Positions 34,223-43,771 of a stretch of DNA of 52,450 nt are shown one piece after another. Every line of letters starts with the position of its first letter. Positions within the stretch are counted from its first letter, which is position 1. A program made the translations under genes and the position numbers. The stretch is from Deltaproteobacteria bacterium (lineage in GTDB: Bacteria > Desulfobacterota > GWC2-55-46 > DRQE01). Where the stretch lies: contig JAJRSM010000011.1 of the NCBI GenBank assembly GCA_024278765.1, positions 1-52,450 on the forward strand, given 5' to 3'. The notes beneath the pieces are model-generated. The model was not told the DNA's origin and made no database searches. It saw only the letters and a program-made list of their open reading frames with translations.

Positions 34223-36319
34223 ATGGCTGGAATGATAGATAATTTGAATTGGTTAAAGAAGGGCGGCGAGTTCGCCCTGCCTGTAGGTATTGTCGTGGTT
34301 CTGGCCGTGATGATCCTGCCAATGCCGCCGTTTATCCTGGATATAATGTTGACCTTTAACATTACGCTCTCGCTTATAATTCTGCTTGTTGCTGTGTATG
34401 TCAAGAAGCCGCTGGAGTTCTCGACTTTTCCGACGATACTGCTGGTCTCTACACTGTTCCGGCTATCGTTAAATGTCGCTACGACGCGTCTGATCTTGCT
34501 GCGTGGCTCTGAGGGCACGGGGGCCGCCGGAGAGGTCATTGAAAGTTTTGGTAACTTTGTTGTAGGCGGAAACTTTGCCGTTGGTTTTATAATCTTTGCC
34601 ATTCTGGTCATCATCAACTTTATGGTTATTACAAAGGGTGCCGGACGTATCGCCGAGGTCGCCGCGCGGTTTACCCTTGACGCTATGCCGGGTAAACAGA
34701 TGAGTATTGATGCTGATCTTAATGCCGGAATAATAGCGGAAGATGAGGCAAAGGCGCGCAGGGAAGAGGTCTCGCTAGAGGCAGATTTTTACGGTTCAAT
34801 GGACGGTGCTAGTAAGTTTGTTAGAGGAGATGCCGTAGCGGGTATATTAATTACGCTTATAAATATCGGCGGCGGTCTTGTCATCGGTGTCTTGCAGCAG
34901 GGTATGCCGATGATGGAGGCGGCATCAACCTATACGCTCCTGACCGTTGGTGACGGCCTAGTAACACAGATACCGGCGCTCATTATATCAACGGCAGCAG
35001 GTATCGTTGTCTCCAATATTAGCTCTGATCAGGGCCTTAACTCAAGGCTTGGCAATCAGTTTAAGCTACATCCAAAGCCGATAATGCTTGCGGGTATTAT
35101 CTTGTTTATCATGGCTCTGGTTCCGGGGCTTCCTCAGGTGCCATTCTTTATATTGTCTTTTCTGACCTTTGGCACTGGCTACTTGATCTACAAAGGGGCT
35201 AATAAAAAGAAGGCCGAAGAGGCTGCGGCAAAGGAGCAGGCAAGGGTTGCGCCAAAGAAGACCAAGCGTGAGCCTATTGATGAGGTTCCGTTGCTGGATA
35301 TCCTGGGGCTTGAGGTAGGATATCGCCTGATCCCGCTTGTCGATGAGAGCGAGGACGGCGAGCTGCTAGAGAGAATAAGAGGGATTAGACGGCAGTTTGC
35401 CGATGAGATCGGCCTGATCGTACCGTCGGTGCATATTAAAGATAACCTGCAGCTAAGTCCTACTGGATATGTCTTCTACGTAAAAGGGCTTGAGGTCGGC
35501 CGGGGTGAGCTTATGGTTGGCCATGTACTAGCCCTTGACCCGGGCAATGCACGCAGCGGCCTTGAGGGCATACAGACCAAGGATCCGGCCTTTGGCTTGC
35601 CGGCTATATGGGTCTCGGACGCAGAGAAAGAAAGAGCGCAGATGCTTGGCTACACAGTGGTTACGCATGCCGCAATCGTTGCGACCCATATCAGCGAGTT
35701 GGTAAGGGTAAATAGCGAAGAGCTCCTTGGGCGTCAAGAGGTGCAGAGCCTCCTAGATAAGGTCGCTAAGACCCATCCAAAGGTCGTTGAAGAACTTGTC
35801 CCAGGCCTTATGAATGTTGGTGGGGTGCAGAAGGTCTTACAGAACCTCTTGCGTGAGAGGGTATCTATAAGGGATATCCAGACGATTCTGGAGGCGATTG
35901 CCGACTACGCTTCCTTGACAAAGGATCCGGATATTATAACCGAGTACGTAAGGGTAAAGCTTGCAAGACGCATCTCCCGTGGTCTTGTTACGGCAGATAA
36001 TACGATCCCTGCGATCTCGCTTAGTCATGAAATAGAGGAGAAGATCTCGGGTGCTGTAAAGGAGACGCAACAGGGCGTATTCTTTGCGATAGATCCTACC
36101 TTCGCCCATAGCCTGTTAACGATGATAGGTGACGCGCTGGAGGAGGCCGTTAGCACCGGTGTTCAACCGGTTATTCTGGTCTCTCAGGAGACTAGACGTT
36201 TTGTTAGAAAACTCGTAGAGAAGTCTTATCCTGCGATATCCGTACTGTCGCACAATGAGATAGCGGATAACATCAATGTACAGACCTTAAAAGTAGTGAG
36301 GGTGAGCGATGCAAATTAG
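34223..36319 (+). CDS. flhA: Flagellar export platform protein FlhA
   Basis: FlhA forms the nonameric export platform and couples proton flow to export. The 698-residue protein has eight membrane segments in the first half with the FHIPEP signature (RVAEVAARFTLDAMPGKQ-type, here RIAEVAARFTLDAMPGKQM) and a large cytoplasmic C-terminal domain that docks chaperones. GGAGAAG precedes the ATG. flhF overlaps its last 11 bases. Confidence 0.96.
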   Translation: MAGMIDNLNWLKKGGEFALPVGIVVVLAVMILPMPPFILDIMLTFNITLSLIILLVAVYVKKPLEFSTFPTILLVSTLFRLSLNVATTRLILLRGSEGTGAAGEVIESFGNFVVGGNFAVGFIIFAILVIINFMVITKGAGRIAEVAARFTLDAMPGKQMSIDADLNAGIIAEDEAKARREEVSLEADFYGSMDGASKFVRGDAVAGILITLINIGGGLVIGVLQQGMPMMEAASTYTLLTVGDGLVTQIPALIISTAAGIVVSNISSDQGLNSRLGNQFKLHPKPIMLAGIILFIMALVPGLPQVPFFILSFLTFGTGYLIYKGANKKKAEEAAAKEQARVAPKKTKREPIDEVPLLDILGLEVGYRLIPLVDESEDGELLERIRGIRRQFADEIGLIVPSVHIKDNLQLSPTGYVFYVKGLEVGRGELMVGHVLALDPGNARSGLEGIQTKDPAFGLPAIWVSDAEKERAQMLGYTVVTHAAIVATHISELVRVNSEELLGRQEVQSLLDKVAKTHPKVVEELVPGLMNVGGVQKVLQNLLRERVSIRDIQTILEAIADYASLTKDPDIITEYVRVKLARRISRGLVTADNTIPAISLSHEIEEKISGAVKETQQGVFFAIDPTFAHSLLTMIGDALEEAVSTGVQPVILVSQETRRFVRKLVEKSYPAISVLSHNEIADNINVQTLKVVRVSDAN

Positions 36320-37490
36320 AAAATACAGAGGCGTAGATATTAAAGAAGCCTTGAGTGCCGTAAAAGAAGAACTAGGTCCCGATGCCCTTATACTGGAAAC
36401 GCGAAAGTCAGTAAGCGGTGGCTTTATCGAGGTTAGTGCCGTTATAGAAATAGACGATCCTATCTCCACAGGGCATTCGCCCGTTGGGCATTCCTTGGGC
36501 GACGAGAGACGTAAAAAATCTAATATCTCTGTTGTTGCAAAGCCAAAGCCAAAGCCAAAGGATGACAGGCCTAGTCTGGCGAGCCCCCGGGGCGCAGGCT
36601 ATGGCTCGCAGTATGTCGCAGAGGAGGACGGGACAAGCCACGTTCTAAGAGAGCTCCGAGGTCTGAAGGATTTCCTCAGTGTCATCTCGGTGCGTGATGA
36701 GACCGAGGGTGGTAAGAATTTTCTAAAGCTTGAAAAGGAGATGGATAGCAGTGGGATCGATAAGTCTTTTGTCCATGATGTTTTGATTTCAACTATAACC
36801 AAGGCCGCGCAAGACGGCGATGGCACTGATATAGATCTGCTTAGAAGCCGCGTGAAGAGTGCTGTCTTAAGCGAGATAACGACCAAGAACCCGATATCAG
36901 AAACTGGTCAGACAATCTTGGCTCTTGTTGGGCCAACCGGGGTCGGTAAGACCACGACGGTCGCAAAGCTAGCGTCTATAATGGCGCTGAAGAAAAAAAA
37001 GAAGGTTGCCCTGCTTACTATGGATACCTTTAGAATCGCCGCCGTTGATCAACTCAAGAGGTACGGCGATATAATCGGTGTTCCTGTTAGTGTCGCTGAG
37101 ACCCCGGGTGATGTGCATAGGCTTTTACGTGAACATGCCGACAAAGACCTTATACTTATCGACACGGCAGGGCGCGGGCGAGGAGATACGGAACAGATGC
37201 AGAAGCTATGCGCCCTTGCGGAGATGGACGTTAAGGTTAAATTCAACCTGGTACTAAGCGTTAATACGCGCGATGCGTATCTTTATGATACCGTGAAAAG
37301 ATTTCGCGGCGTTGCTATTGATTCATTGACATTTACAAAGCTCGATGAGAGCTCGGAGTTCGGCCCTATCCTCAACACAGCACTTTATTCGGGTAAGCCT
37401 CTGGCCTTCTTTACTGACGGGCAAAGGGTGCCGGAGGATATTGAGGCCGCAAGCAGCAAGAGGCTGGAGAGTCTTTTTCTTTTAAATTAA
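36309..37490 (+). CDS. flhF: Flagellar GTPase FlhF
   Basis: FlhF is an SRP-type GTPase that places polar flagella. The 393-residue protein has an N-terminal basic region, a variable linker with a KPKPKPKD repeat, and the NG domain with P-loop GPTGVGKT (residues 208-215), MDTFRIAAVDQLKRYG and the LIDTAGRG motif. FlhF with FlhG next door suggests polar flagella of controlled number. The start overlaps flhA by 11 bases. Confidence 0.94.
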   Translation: MQIRKYRGVDIKEALSAVKEELGPDALILETRKSVSGGFIEVSAVIEIDDPISTGHSPVGHSLGDERRKKSNISVVAKPKPKPKDDRPSLASPRGAGYGSQYVAEEDGTSHVLRELRGLKDFLSVISVRDETEGGKNFLKLEKEMDSSGIDKSFVHDVLISTITKAAQDGDGTDIDLLRSRVKSAVLSEITTKNPISETGQTILALVGPTGVGKTTTVAKLASIMALKKKKKVALLTMDTFRIAAVDQLKRYGDIIGVPVSVAETPGDVHRLLREHADKDLILIDTAGRGRGDTEQMQKLCALAEMDVKVKFNLVLSVNTRDAYLYDTVKRFRGVAIDSLTFTKLDESSEFGPILNTALYSGKPLAFFTDGQRVPEDIEAASSKRLESLFLLN

Positions 37491-37512
37491 GAAATTATTG
37501 GAGGAGCAAGTA

Positions 37513-38397
37513 ATGGATCAGGCAGATACACTTAGAAAAATGGCCGAGCAGCAGGGTTGCGACACATCAGAGAAACTCAGAGATGACTTTGGTAATGTGA
37601 TGGTCGTCTCGGTGACAAGCGGTAAGGGCGGGGTCGGTAAGACCAATACCGTTGCAAACCTTGCCATCGCACTTGCTCATATGGGAAGGCGAGTCTTGTT
37701 GCTTGACGCGGACCTCGGGTTGGGAAATCTGGATATACTCCTAGGGCTTGCGCCAAAGTATAATATAGGGCATTTTCTTCGCGGAGAAAAAACGCTGCCA
37801 GAGGTTCTTATCAAGGGGCCTGCTGGTATCTGGATCTTACCGGCGACCTCCGGGCTAAGCGAGCTTACGAGCCTAAGCGTTGAGGAGCGGCTTACGATAT
37901 CGGCTCATATCGAGGAGCTCGGTGATAAAATTGATTTTATGATTATAGATACGGCTGCCGGTATCTCGGAAAATGTCTTGTTCTTTAATATGGCAGCGCA
38001 CGAGATAATCGTTGTGGCCTCACCTGAGCCAACGTCTATCACCGATGCCTATGCCCTGATTAAGGTTATGCATCGAAAATACGGGGAGAGATCTTTTCGT
38101 TTATTGGTTAATTCCGTTAAGAGTCGCACTGAAGGGCTTGATGTTTATAGGAAACTAAGTCTTGTTGCTGCAAAATTTCTTAATGTTTCTGTTGACTACC
38201 TTGGCTGTGTGCTTTACGATGAGAACTTACCTAATTCCGTTATTCAACAAAGAGCGGTTATCGAGGCCTTTCCCTCCAGCGCCGCCAGTATTTGTTATAG
38301 AGAACTTGCCAGAGAACTTGACCAACTCCAGCCGCGAACAGATGTAAACGGCGGGCTTCAGTTTTTCTGGCGAAAGATGGTAGGTAACGGTATTTAA
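37513..38397 (+). CDS. flhG: MinD-like ATPase FlhG (FleN/YlxH)
   Basis: FlhG limits flagellar number with FlhF. The 294-residue protein carries the N-terminal DQADTLR helix (matching the DQAxxLR motif that stimulates FlhF GTPase), the deviant Walker A SGKGGVGKT (residues 36-44) and the C-terminal membrane-type helix region. ATG 37513 has GGAGGAG six bases upstream; the in-frame TTG at 37498 lies before it. It sits between flhF and fliA. Confidence 0.94.
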   Translation: MDQADTLRKMAEQQGCDTSEKLRDDFGNVMVVSVTSGKGGVGKTNTVANLAIALAHMGRRVLLLDADLGLGNLDILLGLAPKYNIGHFLRGEKTLPEVLIKGPAGIWILPATSGLSELTSLSVEERLTISAHIEELGDKIDFMIIDTAAGISENVLFFNMAAHEIIVVASPEPTSITDAYALIKVMHRKYGERSFRLLVNSVKSRTEGLDVYRKLSLVAAKFLNVSVDYLGCVLYDENLPNSVIQQRAVIEAFPSSAASICYRELARELDQLQPRTDVNGGLQFFWRKMVGNGI

Positions 38398-38462
38398 AGG
38401 GCTTTAATCGGCGATCATGATTTTATTTTAAAACAGTAGAATTGTATCTGAGGATTTAATAG

Positions 38463-39209
38463 ATGTACGGAACCATTGAAACTAAATATCTGACAGGGCT
38501 TTCAAAGAGGGATCATCTGATAGTTGAGCATGCCTCGCTGGTGAAGATTATTGCCCACCAGCTTGCCATTCACCTGCCTCCTCATATCGATGTTAATGAC
38601 CTTATGGGCTCAGGTTCTATTGGACTAATTGAGGCCGTTGATAAATTTGACCCCGATAGGGGTGTAAAGTTTAAAACTTATGCTACAATCAGAATAAGAG
38701 GGGCGATTATGGATGAGCTCCGTAACATGGATTGGATGAGCCGTTCCATGAGGGAGAAGTCCAATCAGCTGGTAAAGGCCTATGATATCGTTGAAAAGCG
38801 TCATGGCAGGCCGGCTGAGACAGAAGAGGTCGCCGAGTTCCTCGGCATTAGTCATGATAATCTTTTTACGCTCCTGCGGGAGGTAAGCTCTTTTAGCGTC
38901 TTGAATATCGAGGATCTGGGTCTTAAAGACGGCGAAGGAATGAATATTCTGGACTGTATAAAAGACCCGAATGGAAAAGACCCGGTAACGGTGCATAAGT
39001 TAAAAGAACTTCGTGAGACCATAAAGAACGCAGTTGATCATCTGCCGGATAAAGAAAAATTAGTAGTCTCGCTCTATTATTATGATGAATTGACGATGAA
39101 GGAGATAGGCAGGGTCCTTGATATCACTGAGAGTCGAGTTTGTCAGCTGCATAGCCAAAGCATGCATAGGCTAAAAGGACGCCTTAAAAAAATTATTAAG
39201 GGCGAGTAA
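38463..39209 (+). CDS. fliA: Sigma28 factor FliA (RpoF)
   Basis: FliA directs late flagellar and chemotaxis transcription. The 248-residue protein has region 2 (HIDVNDLMGSGSIGLIEAV, FDPDRGVKFKTYATIRIRG, MDELRNMDWMSRSMREKS), region 3 and the region 4 HTH (LTMKEIGRVLDITESRVCQL). Two sigma28-type promoters later in the window, at 39316 and 48315, are likely targets. The anti-sigma gene flgM is not seen. It ends the fliL operon. Confidence 0.95.
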   Translation: MYGTIETKYLTGLSKRDHLIVEHASLVKIIAHQLAIHLPPHIDVNDLMGSGSIGLIEAVDKFDPDRGVKFKTYATIRIRGAIMDELRNMDWMSRSMREKSNQLVKAYDIVEKRHGRPAETEEVAEFLGISHDNLFTLLREVSSFSVLNIEDLGLKDGEGMNILDCIKDPNGKDPVTVHKLKELRETIKNAVDHLPDKEKLVVSLYYYDELTMKEIGRVLDITESRVCQLHSQSMHRLKGRLKKIIKGE

Positions 39210-39315
39210 TACCTGCTAAACACCTTCTTTGTTGCTTGTATATTTTGCATGTTTTCCCATTTAGTTAACTCCCATCACGTATTTCCATTTTTTTCTCTAC
39301 ATACATCGCCTAAGT

Positions 39316-39342
39316 TAAAGATATTACAAATATATCCGATAA
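39316..39342 (+). promoter_or_regulatory. Sigma28 (FliA) promoter of the HEAT-cheR operon
   Basis: TAAA (39316-39319), 15 bases, then TCCGATAA (39335-39342) match the FliA consensus except for the first base of the -10. The start codon of the HEAT gene is at 39359, so the leader is only about 10 bases long and holds little more than the ribosome-binding site GAGGGGAG. Confidence 0.85.
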
Positions 39343-39358
39343 AACATTGAGGGGAGAT

Positions 39359-41311
39359 ATGTCAACAAACGAAGAAATTAAAAAACTACTCTCAAGCGAG
39401 GATCCGACAGACAGAAGGATTGGCTGTGGTGAGCTTGAAGAGAACTGGTCTGTGGAGTTTATTCCTGACCTTGTGCACCTGATAGCCGATGACAATATCG
39501 GTGTTCGGGAGGCAGCTGTTAATGCGCTGATCGCTTCCGGCACCTCGCAGGCGGCCGAGGCTATTGCCCCGCTGCTGGACTCAGATGACCCGGCAATAAG
39601 GAATATGGTCGTTGAGATACTGACGGCTTTGAAAGAGTCAGCTCTTGATACTGTTATAGAATTGACAGAGAGCAGGGATGACGATATAGCCAAGTTTGCT
39701 GTAGATATTCTCGCTCTCTGGGGTAATCCTGATACTCTCTCGGCACTCTCCATGTTGTGTTCACATCCAAATTCAAATGTCAGAGCAGGGCTTGCCGACG
39801 CACTCGGTGCAGTCGGTGGCAGAAGAAGTTTTGATATTCTGCTGCTTCTCTTAAATGACGATGAGGAGTGGGTCAGGTTTTCGGCGGTTGATGCACTTGG
39901 CAGGTTCGACGGTGCTGATATCCCGGTTGAGCCACTGCTGGAGGTCCTGGATAACGACAGTATGCTCGTTAAGACAGGGACGATGGAGGTCATAAGCAAG
40001 GTCGCAACCCCTGAGCATTGCACGGCGATCCTGACCCGTTTTAGAGATCTGTTGCGTGATAAGCATTGTTTGCCGGTATCTGCTGTCGTCGATATGCTGG
40101 AGAAGGCAGCGTCAAAGGAATGGGGCGAGGGATGCCGCAGGCTGCTCTGGAGTTTTAAGGATGTCTTCTTTGAGTTCTTTACGGCCTCACTTACCGAAGA
40201 TGACTCTGATATTAGAAAATGTGCCCTTAAAGGGCTTGCCTACCTTGGGGATGAAAGAGGAATCGCCGGGGTCATAGATTACCTGGAAGGGTTGGATAAT
40301 ATAGAGGAAGATGACGAAGAGCAGTTTGTAAGTGCTATTGTCGCGATGTCTAATAATGGAAATATGCCTGAGCTCGTTGTATCTAAAATAAATGAGAAGA
40401 CAAAGTATCTTAAGATTTATATTATGGTCGCCGGGGCACTCAAGGCCAAGAGTATGGTTCAGGTGTTTGCTGAACTTATCGAAGATGTAGGGAAGAATGA
40501 ACTTCGTGCTATCGTTGACGCCCTTGAAAAAATAGAGACAAGCGAGAGCGTAGAGGTGCTTAAGTCTCTTCTTAAAAGTGATGAGAGTCATGTCAGACGC
40601 GTCTCGGCCAGAAGCCTTGGCCGCCTTGTCGGCACAGAGGCCGTGCCGCTGCTCTTTGATGCACTAAAGAACGAGCCGTATAAAGATGTAATGGAGGAGA
40701 TTACCATTGCTCTCTCCGGTATTCCAACGCAGGATGTCGTCGAAGGCTTTGTCGAGTTGCTGAGCAGTGAAAAGAATCTTTTGCGGGCTATGGCAGTTAG
40801 CGGGCTTGGCAGTATCGGCGGTGAAGAGGTCTTTGGCCATCTAAAGGGCTGTGTCAAGGACGAGGATCTGGGCGTTAGGAAGATGGTATACGGGGCCTTG
40901 GCAAGGTTGAACCTCGACGATGCTTCTCTTGTCCTGGTTGCTGGCCTTAAGGACGCTGACGCAGAGGTGAGACTTACCGTGCTAAAGGCACTTGACCTTA
41001 ACAGTAAGCATTATGGTGATGACTTTGGCGATCTACTAATCGGTTTGCTGAAGGATGAGAATATGTGGGTAAGGTATATGGCTGTTCAGCACCTGGGAGA
41101 ACTAGGGTATGGTCAGGCTGAAGAAGTCATGCTGGATCTTATAAAGGCAGATGAGCCTCCTGTTAAAACCGCTGTAGCAAAGGCGCTAGAGAAGATTGGT
41201 ACAATGAAGGCTATCCCGGTTCTGCAAGAGTTAGCGGATTATCCGGATGAATCTGTCCATGAGGCGGTTATGGAGGCGATTGATTCTATACAATGGATGC
41301 ACTCAAATTAA
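39359..41311 (+). CDS. HEAT-repeat protein of the chemotaxis operon
   Basis: A 650-residue protein made almost entirely of HEAT-type helical repeats, of the PBS-lyase HEAT-like kind (for example NIGVREAAVNALIASG, EWVRFSAVDALGRFDG, SHVRRVSARSLGRLVG, MWVRYMAVQHLGELG). There is no signal peptide or membrane segment, so it should act in the cytoplasm as a protein-binding scaffold. It begins right after a FliA promoter and overlaps cheR by 19 bases, so it is co-expressed with chemotaxis proteins. HEAT-like proteins near che genes are known in other deltaproteobacterial groups but their role is not well defined. I do not recognise a specific named orthologue. An in-frame TTG at 39347 is less likely than ATG 39359. 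Confidence 0.85.
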   Translation: MSTNEEIKKLLSSEDPTDRRIGCGELEENWSVEFIPDLVHLIADDNIGVREAAVNALIASGTSQAAEAIAPLLDSDDPAIRNMVVEILTALKESALDTVIELTESRDDDIAKFAVDILALWGNPDTLSALSMLCSHPNSNVRAGLADALGAVGGRRSFDILLLLLNDDEEWVRFSAVDALGRFDGADIPVEPLLEVLDNDSMLVKTGTMEVISKVATPEHCTAILTRFRDLLRDKHCLPVSAVVDMLEKAASKEWGEGCRRLLWSFKDVFFEFFTASLTEDDSDIRKCALKGLAYLGDERGIAGVIDYLEGLDNIEEDDEEQFVSAIVAMSNNGNMPELVVSKINEKTKYLKIYIMVAGALKAKSMVQVFAELIEDVGKNELRAIVDALEKIETSESVEVLKSLLKSDESHVRRVSARSLGRLVGTEAVPLLFDALKNEPYKDVMEEITIALSGIPTQDVVEGFVELLSSEKNLLRAMAVSGLGSIGGEEVFGHLKGCVKDEDLGVRKMVYGALARLNLDDASLVLVAGLKDADAEVRLTVLKALDLNSKHYGDDFGDLLIGLLKDENMWVRYMAVQHLGELGYGQAEEVMLDLIKADEPPVKTAVAKALEKIGTMKAIPVLQELADYPDESVHEAVMEAIDSIQWMHSN

Positions 41312-42159
41312 ATATGAATGCTAATAAGCCTGTGCTGACCGCTGAGACCTTCGTCAAGCTCAGGGACTTTATTGACACAAAGTGCGGTATACACTTTGCG
41401 GATAATAAAAAGTACCTCCTTGAAAAAAGGCTTCTTAAGAGGATTGAGCAGAAAAACCTCAAGACCTATGAGGATTACCTGTGTTACTTGACCTATGATA
41501 AAGGCAAGGACGTAGAGATGCGACTGCTCTATAACTCTATATCTACCAATGAGACGAGTTTTTTCAGAGACCCTGTGCAGCTCGATGTCTTCAGGCGCGG
41601 CGTTCTGCCGGCGATGATTGAAGCGAAGAAGGCACGAGGTGAGAAATCTTTTAGAATCTGGAGCGCGGCCTCATCAACAGGGGAAGAACCCTTAACTCTT
41701 GCAATGATACTTATGGAGGAGGGGCTTCATACGCTTGGCTGGACTATTGATATTATAGGTAGCGATATAAGTGAGGGAGTTCTCAGCATGGCCGCAAAAG
41801 GCGAGTATGAGAACTATGCCGTGCGTAATACATCGCAGACAATATTGCAGAAATATTTTACCAAGATAGGCAACCTGTACAAGATAAAACCTGAGGTAAG
41901 TAAGTTTGTTAAGTACAAAAACATAAACCTTCTCAATGCCACTGATACCAGGATGGTCAGGCAGCGTGATATTGTTTTTTGTCGTAACGTGCTTATCTAC
42001 TTTACAGATGCAACAAAGAAAAAGGTTGTCAATAATATATATGACTCACTCGCACCGGGTGGATGCCTGTTTGTCGGTTTTTCAGAGTCATTGCATAATA
42101 TAACAAGGCTGTATAAACCCGTGAGTATAAAGAACTCTGTTGTCTATAATAAAATGTGA
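41293..42159 (+). CDS. cheR: Chemotaxis protein methyltransferase CheR
   Basis: CheR methylates glutamates on chemoreceptors with S-adenosylmethionine, opposing CheB. The 288-residue protein has the N-terminal helical domain and the SAM-binding domain with WSAASSTGEEPLTLAMIL, the GSDISEGVLSMA segment and FCRNVLIYF. The ATG at 41293 lies within the HEAT gene; ATG 41314 is an alternative start just after it, and neither has a strong ribosome-binding site. A response regulator follows 9 bases after the stop. Confidence 0.94.
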   Translation: MDALKLNMNANKPVLTAETFVKLRDFIDTKCGIHFADNKKYLLEKRLLKRIEQKNLKTYEDYLCYLTYDKGKDVEMRLLYNSISTNETSFFRDPVQLDVFRRGVLPAMIEAKKARGEKSFRIWSAASSTGEEPLTLAMILMEEGLHTLGWTIDIIGSDISEGVLSMAAKGEYENYAVRNTSQTILQKYFTKIGNLYKIKPEVSKFVKYKNINLLNATDTRMVRQRDIVFCRNVLIYFTDATKKKVVNNIYDSLAPGGCLFVGFSESLHNITRLYKPVSIKNSVVYNKM

Positions 42160-42168
42160 GGAAGTTTT

Positions 42169-42531
42169 ATGAAGAAGCCCGTATTGATAGTAGATGATTG
42201 CGGCACTACAAGGAAACTTCTCTCTTATATGATAAGAGAGAAGGGTTACGTAACTGTAACTGCCGACAATGGAATCGACGCCCTGGAAAAGTTGGCGACT
42301 AATCCTGTTGATCTTGTCTTAACTGATCTAAATATGCCTCAGATGGATGGTATTGAGCTTGTAAAGAACATCCGTGCCAATGAGGTCTATGAAGGGTTGC
42401 CAATTATAATGATAACTACAGAGAGCGGAGAGCTTGATAAGGAGACGGCCTTTGAAGCTGGTGTTACGGCCTTTCTTATTAAACCTGTCACGCCCAAGAA
42501 ACTTGTAGAAGAGATTGAGAAGCTACTTTGA
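42169..42531 (+). CDS. CheY-like single-domain response regulator
   Basis: A 120-residue stand-alone receiver domain. It has the acidic pair (VDDCGTTRKLL), phosphoacceptor Asp53 (LTDLNMPQMDG), the Thr of MITTESGE and the conserved Lys of LIKPVTPKK. It differs from the second CheY in this window and may act on adaptation or on the HEAT/CheR module rather than the motor. AGGAAG precedes the start. Confidence 0.85.
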   Translation: MKKPVLIVDDCGTTRKLLSYMIREKGYVTVTADNGIDALEKLATNPVDLVLTDLNMPQMDGIELVKNIRANEVYEGLPIIMITTESGELDKETAFEAGVTAFLIKPVTPKKLVEEIEKLL

Positions 42532-42592
42532 TTGGTAAACAATGATTTTTGGATTTTTGGTTTTGTTTTTTTAAAATCAACGGAGGATAAGA

Positions 42593-42970
42593 ATGGATAC
42601 TAATATGAAGATCCTTGTGGTAGATGATTTTCCAACCATGAGAAGGATTATGAGAAATCTACTGAAAGAGCTTGGTTGTTCTAATGTTGACGAGGCAGAG
42701 GATGGCAGTATGGCATTTGAAAAACTTAAAGGTGATAAATTTGAGTTTGTAATTACGGACTGGAATATGCCGAAGATGACCGGGATTGAGCTCTTAAAGG
42801 CAATAAGGGCCGATGATGCTTTAAAGGGGCTGCCGGTCTTAATGGTAACGGCCGAGGCACTGCAAGATAACGTTGTTGAGGCGGTGCAGGCCGGTGTTAG
42901 CAATTATATTGTAAAACCTTTTACAGCAGCTGCCCTTAAAGAGAAGCTGGATCTAATATTTCCCAGTTAA
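42593..42970 (+). CDS. cheY: Chemotaxis response regulator CheY
   Basis: CheY carries the signal from CheA to FliM. The 125-residue protein has canonical features: [20 protein letters not shown], Asp56 in [17 protein letters not shown] and the Lys of IVKPFTAA. It is closest to the E. coli type that binds the motor. CGGAGG precedes the ATG. It is followed by cheZ, the usual phosphatase partner. Confidence 0.94.
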   Translation: MDTNMKILVVDDFPTMRRIMRNLLKELGCSNVDEAEDGSMAFEKLKGDKFEFVITDWNMPKMTGIELLKAIRADDALKGLPVLMVTAEALQDNVVEAVQAGVSNYIVKPFTAAALKEKLDLIFPS

Positions 42971-43129
42971 TCTAAGTTCAAGAGAGGACTGTTTATTACG
43001 TGACGTACTATTTGGTTGTGTAGCAATAATATTAAGGGAGCGGGGAAGGCTTTGTATAATTTCAGGTGGTTATAGATTGTAAGGTAGGCTCTGACAGTAT
43101 AAATTTTAGTGTTTATAAGGAGATATGCC

Positions 43130-43744
43130 ATGAGTGAAGAAAGATGGGATTCGGTATTGCAGGACCTGAAAGGAGAGCTCTCTGAGCTTGCAAACTTCGT
43201 GGAGAAGACCAAGACAGGGATTGACGGAGTGGAGTCAGCGGTCAAGGCCGGTAATGAGGCATTGCCTCAGGCCAACGATCAGTTGCAGGCTGTGACCATA
43301 GATTTGGAGAAGGCTGCCAATACCATCATGTCTATATTAGAACATGTCATGAATGAGCAGGACAGGGCCGTCAGTATGCTTGGTGTGCTTAAGAGCTGGG
43401 CTCAGGATCTTGATGGGCACAATGGTAAAGAAGGGCTTGGTATTATAAGTGTCCTTGATGGCTCTTTTTCTAATATGCGCGGCGATATGACAGAGATCCT
43501 GACGCATATGAGTTTCCAGGATCTCTCAGGGCAGAAGATAAAGAAGGTTATGGCCGGTTTCTCAGAGGTGCAGAATAAGATCCTTGAGCTTGCCGTGACC
43601 TTTGGCTTACAGACAAACCATGAAGAGGTCACGGAAAAAGACGATCTGATGGATGAACTGAAAGACGTCTCAGTATCGATGGACCTTAAGCAGGATATCG
43701 TCGATAAGATCTTCACTGAAATGAATAAGAAGGCTGCTACTTGA
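43130..43744 (+). CDS. cheZ: CheY-phosphate phosphatase CheZ
   Basis: CheZ dephosphorylates CheY. The 204-residue protein is a long helical hairpin with the catalytic segment MSFQDLSGQKIKKVM, where Asp131 and Gln135 correspond to the CheZ active-site Asp and Gln. A short C-terminal helix (QDIVDKIFTEM) resembles the CheY-binding tail. ATG 43130 has AAGGAG eight bases upstream; an earlier in-frame start at 43109 does not. Confidence 0.88.
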   Translation: MSEERWDSVLQDLKGELSELANFVEKTKTGIDGVESAVKAGNEALPQANDQLQAVTIDLEKAANTIMSILEHVMNEQDRAVSMLGVLKSWAQDLDGHNGKEGLGIISVLDGSFSNMRGDMTEILTHMSFQDLSGQKIKKVMAGFSEVQNKILELAVTFGLQTNHEEVTEKDDLMDELKDVSVSMDLKQDIVDKIFTEMNKKAAT

Positions 43745-43771
43745 TAAGCAAACGACAGGGAGTGTGATTGT

